NCBI RefSeq assembly: GCF_003286125.1
Contig: NZ_QMED01000004.1
Coordinates: 186,001-250,000, forward strand
Length of the DNA: 64,000 nt
Source: Algibacillus agarilyticus
Lineage (GTDB): Bacteria; Pseudomonadota; Gammaproteobacteria; Enterobacterales; Alteromonadaceae
Reading direction: 5' to 3'
This document shows positions 1 through 8,863 of this stretch, in pieces. Each line of letters begins with the position of its first letter. The first letter of the stretch is position 1. A program made the translations under genes and the position numbers. The notes beneath the pieces were generated by a model that saw only the letters and a program-made list of their open reading frames with translations, was not told the origin of the DNA and did not search any database.

Positions 1-166
1 CAAAATACGGCGCTAATAATTTATCTACTTTTATAAGGGTCGTACGCGGGGCATATTCATCAACTGAGTCTGTGCACCCTATCAACGACAACATAATCAA
101 CAACATGATCATGCTTAACTCAACTTTATACGCTGCTGTACCTTTTTCTACCTTGAAGACAAACAT
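1..166 (-). CDS. Partial lipoprotein gene running off the left edge
   Basis: The minus strand is open from the window edge up to an ATG at 164-166, with an alternative in-frame ATG at 110-112. The encoded N-terminus has a hydrophobic stretch followed by LSLIGC, a typical lipobox, and then an acidic, polar start of the mature chain (TDSVDE). This is a type II signal peptide, so the product should be a membrane-anchored lipoprotein. The longer start supplies lysines before the hydrophobic core and is preceded by a weak AGGTAAG-like ribosome site; the shorter start has no positive charge. Only about 55 codons are visible, so the function cannot be named. It is divergent from the pseudouridine synthase gene at 238. 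Confidence 0.6.
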   Translation of the reverse strand, partial: MFVFKVEKGTAAYKVELSMIMLLIMLSLIGCTDSVDEYAPRTTLIKVDKLLAPYF

Positions 167-237
167 TGCTTACCTAAGCCTTTTTAATCATATCTTTATG
201 TTAGAATTAACTTAACCATTCTTTTAATCATAGTTTT

Positions 238-912
238 ATGCACGTCATATATCAAAATTCAGACTTCATTGTTGTCAATAAACCCGAAAATTGTGACTTT
301 CATGATGACTCACAAACCCAAACTATCGGTTTTTTTAATCAGGTGAAAGAACATTTAGCCGTTGATGAATTATATCCCGTGCATCGACTCGATAAAGTGA
401 CATCAGGCTTAATCATCATGGCCAAAAATTTAACGACAGAGCTTCAATTTAATCACGCTTTTACCAATAAAAAAATAGACAAATTTTATGTCGCATTAGC
501 CACTAACAAACCTAAAAAGAAGCAAGGAAAAATAACAGGTGATATGAGTAAATCGCGTAATAAAACGTGGATGCTGAATCGCACCTTCGTTTCGCCCGCC
601 ACCACGTTATTTAAATCATTCGCGTTAGGTTCAGCCAATAGGCTTTATTTATTAAAACCCTTAACCGGTAAAACACACCAACTCAGAGTTGCGATGAAAT
701 CGAATATGGCGGCAATATTAGGTGATGAACTATATAAAGGCGTTAAAAGCGACCGCACCTATCTTCATGCCTATGCTGTTCGTTTTGCCATCAATGAACA
801 AGACTATGCGTTTATTTGTCCGCCAACAACAGGCGAATTCTTTAATCATGACGCGGTAAAAACTCAATTTAATAATCCAGAATTCACTTCACCTTGGGAT
901 CTCGACTGGTAA
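238..912 (+). CDS. RluA-family pseudouridine synthase (TIGR01621-like)
   Basis: The 224-residue protein isomerises uridine to pseudouridine in RNA. The family signature HRLDKVTSG lies at residues 49-57, with D52 the expected catalytic aspartate. The GKTHQLRVA block at about 142-150 and the LHAYAVRF block near 178-185 are the later conserved RluA motifs. There is no N-terminal S4 domain, and the chain is shorter than RluC or RluD, which fits the compact RluA-like group rather than RluC/RluD. The exact RNA target cannot be read from the sequence. It is convergent with the hydrolase gene that ends at 932. Confidence 0.9.
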   Translation: MHVIYQNSDFIVVNKPENCDFHDDSQTQTIGFFNQVKEHLAVDELYPVHRLDKVTSGLIIMAKNLTTELQFNHAFTNKKIDKFYVALATNKPKKKQGKITGDMSKSRNKTWMLNRTFVSPATTLFKSFALGSANRLYLLKPLTGKTHQLRVAMKSNMAAILGDELYKGVKSDRTYLHAYAVRFAINEQDYAFICPPTTGEFFNHDAVKTQFNNPEFTSPWDLDW

Positions 913-931
913 CTTAGGCGCTAATAAATGT

Positions 932-1582
932 TCACCTTCGTTTATTAAAATGGCCTTTTTTTAAAAAATGTAGAGTGTTATCAATAACCTTAAGATTGTT
1001 CATAATGAAAGTATGACTTGCTTTAACCACCAAGAAATCTTTCATTCCTTCCAATTTGGCACTTTCAACCGATACCTTGCCATCATTTGGACCATTAAAA
1101 AAATGCACAAAAATGGGATTCAATGACAATTCCCCCGTGATCACGCCAACCTCGAAATTAACCGGCCCTAAACAATTAGGTTTACTATTGGGATTGGTGC
1201 TCAACTCTTGGCCTGCTGGGCCATTAAAAAATTCAAATAAAGACCAACTCGACAACGTGTCGACAATTTCACTACCATGGTTAGGTGGAGACAACATCAC
1301 TGCCCGACCCACATCAATTTCAGGGTAGATATACATTAAATTACGGACTAATATTCCGCCCATTGAATGACAAACAAAATCAAAAGCATAACCTTCTTTA
1401 ATATAAGGTAATAAGGCAGGATACAAATGGTTATGCGTTAAATCATCTATGCAAAAATCAGTCGACGGATAACCAATATTTTTAACTTGGAGGCCCGCTT
1501 GTTTTAATGCTAATTCCATGGGTAGCAGCGAAATGGCACTTCTTGCTAAGCCATGCAATAAAATTGTGATTTTTTTTGTCAT
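932..1582 (-). CDS. Alpha/beta hydrolase, PGAP1/lipase-like
   Basis: This 216-residue protein is a cytoplasmic-looking serine hydrolase with no signal peptide. The oxyanion-type LLHGLARS motif is at residues 8-15, and the nucleophile elbow is CHSMGG with S73. A likely triad acid is D167 (NGPNDGKV), and H190 in the KASH motif is the likely histidine. This arrangement matches small PGAP1/triacylglycerol-lipase-like hydrolases, whose substrates are esters of lipids or similar molecules; the real substrate is unknown. The ATG at 1580-1582 follows a purine-rich AAAGAA. It stands alone, convergent with the pseudouridine synthase gene and divergent from trxB. Confidence 0.82.
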   Translation of the reverse strand: MTKKITILLHGLARSAISLLPMELALKQAGLQVKNIGYPSTDFCIDDLTHNHLYPALLPYIKEGYAFDFVCHSMGGILVRNLMYIYPEIDVGRAVMLSPPNHGSEIVDTLSSWSLFEFFNGPAGQELSTNPNSKPNCLGPVNFEVGVITGELSLNPIFVHFFNGPNDGKVSVESAKLEGMKDFLVVKASHTFIMNNLKVIDNTLHFLKKGHFNKRR

Positions 1583-1764
1583 TTCTTTCAGATTTTTAGA
1601 TTCTAAATTAGTTTAATGTTGTACATAAAATTCCAAAAATTCCAACATTAAGTTAAATTATTTAGTTATAATCGCCTTTAAATACGCTAGGTTAATTTTC
1701 AGTAAGTGGTTAAATTTAAACTGTTTGCAGCTTCAACCTAAATAATTTTCTATACACAGCTTGA

Positions 1765-2766
<1,002 letters not shown>

Positions 2767-2841
2767 AAATACCATTTGCATAACCGAATTTAACCAGACT
2801 ATACTGCTATATGTGTATTCATTAAACATATAGCAGTTTTT

Positions 2842-3561
2842 ATGACGACCGCAGTCTATCAACTCGATAACGAGCATTTCGATTTCCCACCACCAGAACA
2901 CGCTTTAATGCACCCAAATGGCTTATTAGCGATTGGCGGCGATTTATCACCCCAACGTTTAAAGAACGCTTACTTTGAAGGCATATTTCCTTGGTATAAC
3001 CCTGGCGAACCCATTTTATGGTGGAGTCCAAACCCACGTGCTATCTTAAATTTTAATGATTTTCATATCAGCCGAAGCTTAAAAAAATCGCTGCGCCGAA
3101 GCCAATTTACTTACACGATTAATCAAGCGTTTAATCAAGTGATCACAAAATGTGCAGCAACCCGCTCATACAGTGAAGGCACCTGGATCACATCTGATAT
3201 ATTGAAAGGTTACAACCAGCTGCATCACAACCGCCAAGCACATTCAATTGAGGTATGGCAAAATGATGAGCTTGTAGGTGGATTATACGGCGTTAGTGTT
3301 GGCGCTGTGTTTTGTGGTGAATCAATGTTTCATACGGTTACAGATGCATCTAAAGCCGCGATGGTGGTGCTTGTTGATTTGTTAAGCCAATTTAATTACG
3401 CTTTTATTGATTGCCAATTACAAAATAGTCATCTCTCTTCATTGGGTATTTCAGAAATCGATCGAGAAACATTTTTAGCCGAGTTGTATATCAACAGAAA
3501 AACCACAATACCTAAAAATTGTTGGGATCCCCGACCCTATAAACTTTCACATCCAAAATAA
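2842..3561 (+). CDS. aat: Leucyl/phenylalanyl-tRNA-protein transferase
   Basis: This protein transfers Leu or Phe from aminoacyl-tRNA to proteins with N-terminal Arg or Lys, making them ClpS/ClpAP substrates (bacterial N-degron pathway). At 239 residues it is normal for the family. The N-terminal FPPPEHALMHPNGLLAIGGDL block, the FEGIFPWYNPGEPILWWSPNPRA block (about 48-70) and FCGESMFHTVTDASKAA (about 154-170) are all hallmark Aat segments. It starts 75 bases after trxB and is followed after 27 bases by bpt, so the two transferases are probably co-transcribed. Confidence 0.97.
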   Translation: MTTAVYQLDNEHFDFPPPEHALMHPNGLLAIGGDLSPQRLKNAYFEGIFPWYNPGEPILWWSPNPRAILNFNDFHISRSLKKSLRRSQFTYTINQAFNQVITKCAATRSYSEGTWITSDILKGYNQLHHNRQAHSIEVWQNDELVGGLYGVSVGAVFCGESMFHTVTDASKAAMVVLVDLLSQFNYAFIDCQLQNSHLSSLGISEIDRETFLAELYINRKTTIPKNCWDPRPYKLSHPK

Positions 3562-3588
3562 CTAACTCCTTAAGATAAGGTTAAACTA

Positions 3589-4299
3589 ATGACGAATATG
3601 ATCCCTATCAAGTTTGCAGTCAGTCATGAATTTGATTGTAGTTATTTAAGTGACCAAAAAGAAAAGCTGTTGATTGCAATGGATGACATCGTTTACTCTG
3701 ACGTAAACTATGAACAGTTAATGACAGCCGGGTTTCGTCGCAGCGGTTCACAAGTGTATCGCCCTTATTGCAGCCAATGTAGTGCCTGTGAATCAATTAG
3801 GCTGCCGGTTACACAGTTCAATTTATCTAAAAGCCAAAAAAGAGTCTTAAAAAAGAATAAAAACTTAGCGTGTAAACTCCAACCCAACAATGACAATGTT
3901 GAATCTTATTTTCCCTTATATGAACAATATATCAATACCCGCCATTCTGATGGCACGATGTACCCGGCAGATAAAGAACAGTATTTAAATTTTGTGCAAG
4001 CACATTGGCTTACTACGGCCTATTTAGAAATTTACGATGAAGACCAACTAATTGCAGTTAGTGTGCTGGATGTATTGCCTCACTCTTTATCGGCTGTTTA
4101 CACTTTTTTTGAACCCGATTATCAATCGAACTCTATTGGCACATTAGCTATTTTAAAAGCTGTTGAATTTGCCTTGGCACTTAAACTTGATTATGTCTAT
4201 TTGGGTTATCAAATAGATGCCTGTCAAAAAATGAATTACAAAACAAACTTTAAGCCACATGAGCGTTGGATCCAAGGTGAATGGCAACACATTAGTTAA
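3589..4299 (+). CDS. bpt: Aspartate/glutamate leucyltransferase
   Basis: This 236-residue protein belongs to the arginyltransferase/Bpt family. In bacteria Bpt adds leucine to N-terminal Asp or Glu and feeds the same ClpS-dependent degradation route as Aat. The N-terminal cysteine cluster YRPYCSQCSACESIRLP (about 57-73), the GTMYPADKEQY segment and the C-terminal LGYQIDACQKMNYKTNFKP segment are characteristic. The ATG follows AAGG. Its direct position after aat supports joint expression. The older name is ate; aspartate/glutamate specificity is taken from the bacterial Bpt group and not proven by motifs. Confidence 0.94.
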   Translation: MTNMIPIKFAVSHEFDCSYLSDQKEKLLIAMDDIVYSDVNYEQLMTAGFRRSGSQVYRPYCSQCSACESIRLPVTQFNLSKSQKRVLKKNKNLACKLQPNNDNVESYFPLYEQYINTRHSDGTMYPADKEQYLNFVQAHWLTTAYLEIYDEDQLIAVSVLDVLPHSLSAVYTFFEPDYQSNSIGTLAILKAVEFALALKLDYVYLGYQIDACQKMNYKTNFKPHERWIQGEWQHIS

Positions 4300-4525
4300 T
4301 ATTTAAAGGTAAAATGGTTAACCAATTCATTTGTTTACCTTAAATTATAGCGAAAAGTCCGACTCAACATCTTTTGTTCTCTGTCATGTTATCTGTCATT
4401 AAGGTTTATATGTCGGTAAAAACACCTTTTTTGTACCCGCCCTCTTTACTTAAGCAACGATATCAGGCATTATTTCGCGCGATTTTCCACGCTTTACTTA
4501 TTATTTATTCGAGGTTTATTGCTGA

Positions 4526-4744
<219 letters not shown>

Positions 4745-4768
4745 TCATAATTTAACGGATAATAGTGG

Positions 4769-4800
4769 ATCCGATAGCTTTGCTATCGGATATGCCTTTT
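4769..4800 (+). terminator. Hairpin terminator after infA
   Basis: ATCCGATAGC (4769-4778) and GCTATCGGAT (4782-4791) form a perfect ten-base stem with a three-base loop. The tract after it (TATGCCTTTT) is only moderately U-rich, so termination efficiency is uncertain. Confidence 0.65.
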
Positions 4801-4893
4801 GGCTTAAATTAGCAAATAATTTAATAAACGTATTAACCCCTACCTATTCTTATTTTAATAAACTACCTACTGTCCCATATACCACGCATAAAT

Positions 4894-6123
4894 TCATGCA
4901 TAAAATAGATACGTTACACCTATCGCAGCTAATATACCGGCTAAATCGGCGATTAAACCACAAGTTAGCGCATGACGTACGTATTTAATCCCAACACTAC
5001 CAAAATAAACGGCAAGTACATAAAATGTGGTTTCTGTTGACCCTTGCAAAATAGCGGCTAAACGACCAGCAAAAGAATCAGCACCATAATTTTGCATTGT
5101 CTCTACCATCATGGCTCTTGCGCCAGAACCCGATAACGGCTTTAAAAAAGCCACCGGTAAAGCATCAACAAAACGCGTATCACCATTTAGACTCGCTACT
5201 ACCATCGTAATTAAATGTAACAAGCCATCGAGTAATCCAGATGATCGCAATAAGCCAATCGCAACTAACATGGCTAATAAATAAGGAATAATACTCAACG
5301 CGATAGTACAACCTTCTTTTGCGCCTTCTACAAACTCATCATACACATTCAATTTTTTGATATGTCCAACAAAAAGCACAATGACAATAAATAACAAAAT
5401 GAGAAAATTCGCGCTCACACTCGAAAAATAATTTAACTGTTCAACACTCAGTGTAATTAACAAAGTCACCATTGCGACACAAAAACCAATGATTAAACTC
5501 AAGATGATTAACGATTTAATTCTCAGTAAATTGATTTTTTGTACAAAACAGACCGCCATAAATCCAGCTAAAGTAGAAGCCATCGTCGCCAATAAAATGG
5601 GCAAAAAAACATCAGTTGGTTGCAAAGCGCCCTGTTGCGCACGATACATGAATACGGTAATTGGGAACAATGTAATCGAAGACGTATTTAGCACTAAAAA
5701 CATAATTTGTGCATTGCTTGCCGTATCGGGTATTGGATTTAACGATTGCAATGAGCGCATGGCTTTTAAACCTAATGGCGTGGCTGCATTATCCAACCCC
5801 ATAACATTAGCCGCCATATTCATTGTTATATGACCCAATGCCGGATGATTACGGGGGACTTCGGGCATGATTTTAGTAAAAACAGGCGTGAGCAAGCGAG
5901 ATAACTGTGAAACAAGCCCATTCTTTTCTGCTATACGGCTGACACCGAGCCAAAAAGCCATTAGACCAATCAAGCCTATCGATAACTCAACGGTTACTTT
6001 AGCCATTGAAAAAACCGATTGCATCATTTGCTCAAAAATAAGCCCATCACCAAGATAGACCGCATTAAAACAGGCGAATCCAAAAGCTGATAAGATAAAT
6101 GCAAGCCAGATTTTATTGAGCAT
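4894..6123 (-). CDS. Nucleoside-recognition (Gate) domain membrane protein, SpmA/SpmB-like fusion
   Basis: This 409-residue protein has about ten hydrophobic segments and two copies of the Gate/nucleoside-recognition fold. The first half has VTVELSIGLIGLMAFWLGVSRIAEK and the GLDNAATPLGLKAM block, as in SpmA. The second half has the SGSGARAMMVETM and ILQGSTETTFYVLAVYFGSVG blocks, as in SpmB. Single-chain SpmA-SpmB proteins occur in many non-sporulating proteobacteria as inner-membrane proteins of unsettled, probably transport-related function. The ATG at 6121-6123 is clear. It is convergent with infA, and the small membrane protein gene at 6160 lies just upstream on the same strand. Confidence 0.85.
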   Translation of the reverse strand: MLNKIWLAFILSAFGFACFNAVYLGDGLIFEQMMQSVFSMAKVTVELSIGLIGLMAFWLGVSRIAEKNGLVSQLSRLLTPVFTKIMPEVPRNHPALGHITMNMAANVMGLDNAATPLGLKAMRSLQSLNPIPDTASNAQIMFLVLNTSSITLFPITVFMYRAQQGALQPTDVFLPILLATMASTLAGFMAVCFVQKINLLRIKSLIILSLIIGFCVAMVTLLITLSVEQLNYFSSVSANFLILLFIVIVLFVGHIKKLNVYDEFVEGAKEGCTIALSIIPYLLAMLVAIGLLRSSGLLDGLLHLITMVVASLNGDTRFVDALPVAFLKPLSGSGARAMMVETMQNYGADSFAGRLAAILQGSTETTFYVLAVYFGSVGIKYVRHALTCGLIADLAGILAAIGVTYLFYA

Positions 6124-6159
6124 AACGCGATTAAACCTTAAATGGGATGCCCCCTATTA

Positions 6160-6438
6160 CTATTTATTGCCCCAAATATTCATTACCGCTCTTTTATCAC
6201 CAAGCAAACCAATAATTAAACAAACGAAGGCTAAACAATAAAAAACAACACAAGGGATCAAATAGCCATAATCATCACTTTTAGATGAACTTAACAATAC
6301 CGCAGTCGCTAAACCACTGAACATAATGCCAATAATAATAAGTATTTTCCGGTTAAGTGATTTATAGATTTCAGGCTCTGGCCCTTTTTCAAAAATATTT
6401 AAAATAGGTGAACATAACTTTCTTAAAACTTGTTTCAT
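6160..6438 (-). CDS. Small two-helix membrane protein, function unknown
   Basis: About 92 residues with a charged N-terminal segment, a first membrane helix (LIIIGIMFSGLATAVLLSS) and a second (YLIPCVVFYCLAFVCLIIGLLG). The frame is open further upstream to a GTG at 6472-6474. I prefer the ATG at 6436-6438 because an AAAGG ribosome site lies about ten bases before it. It is 36 bases upstream of the SpmA/SpmB-like gene on the same strand and may be co-transcribed with it. I do not recognise a family. Confidence 0.6.
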   Translation of the reverse strand: MKQVLRKLCSPILNIFEKGPEPEIYKSLNRKILIIIGIMFSGLATAVLLSSSKSDDYGYLIPCVVFYCLAFVCLIIGLLGDKRAVMNIWGNK

Positions 6439-6685
6439 ATAAACATAAGCCTTTAAAATTTTAATAACAGACACAGGTTAAATTTGGTGAATAATGCGGT
6501 TAAAACAAACAGCACTGCAATATTTAGGTGTGGATTATAAAGTCTGCTGTTTTTCATTAACAACGTTATCTTAAATTAATAACCCCATAACTTCGTAAAA
6601 TTATTTATTTTTCTGATAAATTAAAAATTAATGGCCGCATTTTATGTATAAATACAGTGAATGTTCAATTTATAAACTAAATCAC

Positions 6686-6715
6686 TTGCTAATACGAATT
6701 AGTCTCATTTATAAT
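6686..6715 (+). promoter_or_regulatory. Sigma70-type promoter of bfd
   Basis: TTGCTA at 6686-6691 and a perfect TATAAT at 6710-6715 are separated by 18 bases. The predicted start point falls at about 6722, right at the edge of the Fur-like box. Confidence 0.6.
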
Positions 6716-6722
6716 AACCACA

Positions 6723-6741
6723 GTTATCGAGAATCATTATT
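6723..6741 (+). promoter_or_regulatory. Fur-like box upstream of bfd
   Basis: GTTATCGAGAATCATTATT matches 14 of 19 positions of the classical Fur consensus by eye. It sits immediately after the predicted -10 element, where iron-loaded Fur would block transcription. Low iron would then raise Bfd. Confidence 0.65.
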
Positions 6742-6757
6742 ATTTAGGTTATTTATT

Positions 6758-6952
6758 ATGTACGTTTGTTTATGTCATGGCATTACTGATAAGCAAATCC
6801 GTAAAGCGGTTCAAGGCGGTTGCGGCAGCATGTGCGATTTACGCTGCAAAACATCTGTGGGTAATCAATGCGGTAAATGTAATAAAACGGCAAAAAAAAT
6901 ATTTCAACAAGCCATTGAGCAAGACACAAGCGTAATCGCAACATTCAAATAA
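6758..6952 (+). CDS. bfd: Bacterioferritin-associated ferredoxin
   Basis: This 64-residue [2Fe-2S] ferredoxin donates electrons to bacterioferritin so that stored iron can be released. Four cluster cysteines are visible as CLC near the N-terminus (C4, C6) and CGKC later (about residues 38-41). Extra cysteines are at the CGSMCDLRC segment. The frame is open upstream to 6644, but the ATG at 6758 gives the family start MYVCLCHGIT. An AGG-type ribosome site and a promoter with a Fur-like box precede it. No bacterioferritin gene is adjacent. Confidence 0.93.
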   Translation: MYVCLCHGITDKQIRKAVQGGCGSMCDLRCKTSVGNQCGKCNKTAKKIFQQAIEQDTSVIATFK

Positions 6953-7035
6953 ACCATCTCTATCCCTATTTTATAAAACGCATTGATTTCACTTATGCTT
7001 AAGTTTTATTCAATACGCTTTTTACCCCATTCATT

Positions 7036-7318
7036 TTCATCTAAAATCCATCTCTTTTTAACTTAATCACGCTAGGTAATAGCTTTTGCATGATCCTGGC
7101 TGCTGTATCTAAGCTGGCAACAAAGAGTTGAATGTGTTTAGCACGAACCCAAAAGATCACGCCTGTTCGTCATTTCAGTTGCGTTAGCCCAAGAAATAGC
7201 TGAATTAGAAATGCGGTATTTATCGACCCGCCAAATTTATCATGAGTGGTCTCAAACGGCACCTTCAGATGCAATGCAAGCAATTGCACAGTTATCCGCA
7301 AAACAATCTAAAATTTAG
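7036..7318. pseudogene. Decayed gene fragments between bfd and grxD
   Basis: Two short open stretches without usable starts meet here. On the plus strand a frame closed upstream by a stop at 7139 runs to TAG at 7316-7318 and ends QAIAQLSAKQSKI; its only ATG would leave about 35 codons. On the minus strand, about 39 codons (containing the block HIQLFVASLDTAAR) end at a TAG near 7040. Neither is preceded by a ribosome site. I read this as remnants of two genes after deletion; the parent families are not recognised. Confidence 0.4.
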
Positions 7319-7320
7319 AT

Positions 7321-7353
7321 AAAAAAAATCCGATTATGACATCGGATTTTATA
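7321..7353. terminator. Bidirectional terminator downstream of grxD
   Basis: AAATCCGAT (7326-7334) pairs with ATCGGATTT (7341-7349) around a six-base loop. Poly-A on the left and T-rich sequence on the right let it work in both directions; it lies 26 bases past the grxD stop. Confidence 0.75.
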
Positions 7354-7378
7354 TTTCAAACAAAAAAACAATAAGCAA

Positions 7379-7723
7379 TTAAGCTTGTTCTTCTCCTGCT
7401 GGCTTATTCTTTGCAGCACTTTCTTTTATAACCGTTTGTAATTCACCTTGTTGGAACATTTCTAAAATAATGTCACAACCACCGATTAACTCACCATCAA
7501 CCCACAATTGTGGAAAAGTAGGCCAGTTAGCATATTTTGGTAATTCAGCACGGATTTCAGGGTTAAGCAAAATATCAACATAGGCAAAAGGTTCGCCACA
7601 GTTCATAAGTGCTTGAGAAGCTTGAGATGAAAAACCACAGCTTGGTAATTTAGGGCTGCCTTTCATATAAAGAAGAATGTTGTTTTCAGCAATTTGCTGC
7701 TTGATATTTTCTAAAGTATCCAT
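7379..7723 (-). CDS. grxD: Monothiol glutaredoxin Grx4
   Basis: This 114-residue protein carries and delivers [2Fe-2S] clusters, usually as a homodimer or with BolA, using glutathione. The monothiol CGFS active site is at residues 29-32, preceded by KGSPKLPS. The WPTFPQLWVDGELIGGCDIILEM block provides the TFPQ cis-proline loop and the glutathione-binding GG-C-D motif. The short lysine-rich tail is normal. The ATG follows AGAGG. It is divergent from sodB, which places two oxidative-stress and iron-related genes back to back. Confidence 0.97.
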   Translation of the reverse strand: MDTLENIKQQIAENNILLYMKGSPKLPSCGFSSQASQALMNCGEPFAYVDILLNPEIRAELPKYANWPTFPQLWVDGELIGGCDIILEMFQQGELQTVIKESAAKNKPAGEEQA

Positions 7724-7989
7724 AAATGCCTCTATTAACTAATAGTCGTTACAATTAACACTATTGTAAGCGATTCTAAGCAAGGCGGCTATAGCTGCTT
7801 ATAACTGCATCATCTGATACATACAAAAACAACTTAACTAATTAGTGTCTCTAACTATTGAATTTCATGACTTTATGCCCAAAATAGGTTTTAGAAGTTT
7901 TGAAATACAATCCCATACTTTTATTGTGTATTCATGATTTTATTTTCAGCTAAAATACGCTGAACACTACTAGCCAACGGAGAATCATA

Positions 7990-8574
7990 ATGGCCTTTGA
8001 ATTACCAGCATTACCATACGCATTAGACGCATTAGAGCCTACTATTTCAAAAGAGACTTTAGAGTTTCACTATGGTAAGCATCACCAAACTTACGTAACT
8101 AAACTAAACGGTTTAGTTGAAGGTACTGAAAATGCAAGCAAATCTTTAGAAGAGATCATTAAATCGTCTGAAGGTGGTTTATTTAACAATGCTGCACAAA
8201 TTTGGAACCACACATTCTACTGGAACTGTTTAAGCCCTAACGGCGGTGGCGAACCTACTGGCGCCGTTGCTGATGCAATTAACGCAGCATTCGGTTCTTT
8301 TTCTGAGTTTCAAGCTCAACTAAACGACAAAGCAGTTAATAACTTCGGTTCAAGCTGGACTTGGTTAGTTAAAAACGCAGATGGTTCATTAGCAATCGTA
8401 AACACTTCAAATGCCGGCACGCCGATCACTGAAGAAGGCGTAACGCCATTATTAACGGTTGATTTATGGGAACACGCATATTACATCGATTTCCGTAACG
8501 CACGTCCAGCTTACTTAACTGCATTCTGGAAATTAGTAAACTGGGATTTTGTTGCGGCTAACTTAGCTAAGTAA
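7990..8574 (+). CDS. sodB: Iron superoxide dismutase
   Basis: This 194-residue cytoplasmic enzyme converts superoxide to oxygen and hydrogen peroxide. The N-terminal domain has the [10 protein letters not shown] motif with metal ligand H27. The second ligand lies in WNHTFYW, and the C-terminal ligands are in [13 protein letters not shown]. The glutamine in AAQIWNH, before the second histidine, is the marker of the iron rather than the manganese form. The ribosome site GGAG precedes the ATG. A strong terminator follows at 8650. Confidence 0.97.
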   Translation: MAFELPALPYALDALEPTISKETLEFHYGKHHQTYVTKLNGLVEGTENASKSLEEIIKSSEGGLFNNAAQIWNHTFYWNCLSPNGGGEPTGAVADAINAAFGSFSEFQAQLNDKAVNNFGSSWTWLVKNADGSLAIVNTSNAGTPITEEGVTPLLTVDLWEHAYYIDFRNARPAYLTAFWKLVNWDFVAANLAK

Positions 8575-8649
8575 TTACATTTTTATTGGCAAAATAAGTT
8601 TAATTATTTTAACCAATAACCTATTTATTTATTAAATAAAGAATCATTA

Positions 8650-8682
8650 AAGCCTGAAACATGATTGTTTCAGGCTTTTTTT
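8650..8682 (+). terminator. Rho-independent terminator of sodB
   Basis: AAGCCTGAAAC (8650-8660) pairs with GTTTCAGGCTT (8667-8677) around a six-base loop, followed by a T-run. Confidence 0.92.
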
Positions 8683-8863
8683 ATGCCTATTTGTACCGTC
8701 TTTCCGCCCCTGTAAAAAACCCATAAACCAGATCTGCAGAAAATACTAATAATTAAAGTTTAAATATTTATTGGTTATCTTTAATTTTGCAACTAGATTT
8801 AAAGTAAGCGGTTAATTCTAATCTACTTTTTTACTATTTGATAAATAGTTCTCGGGGGAGCTT

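Noticed and set aside
1056-1328. Long antisense frame opposite the hydrolase gene
   Set aside because: It lies entirely within a well-supported gene and has no protein-like features.
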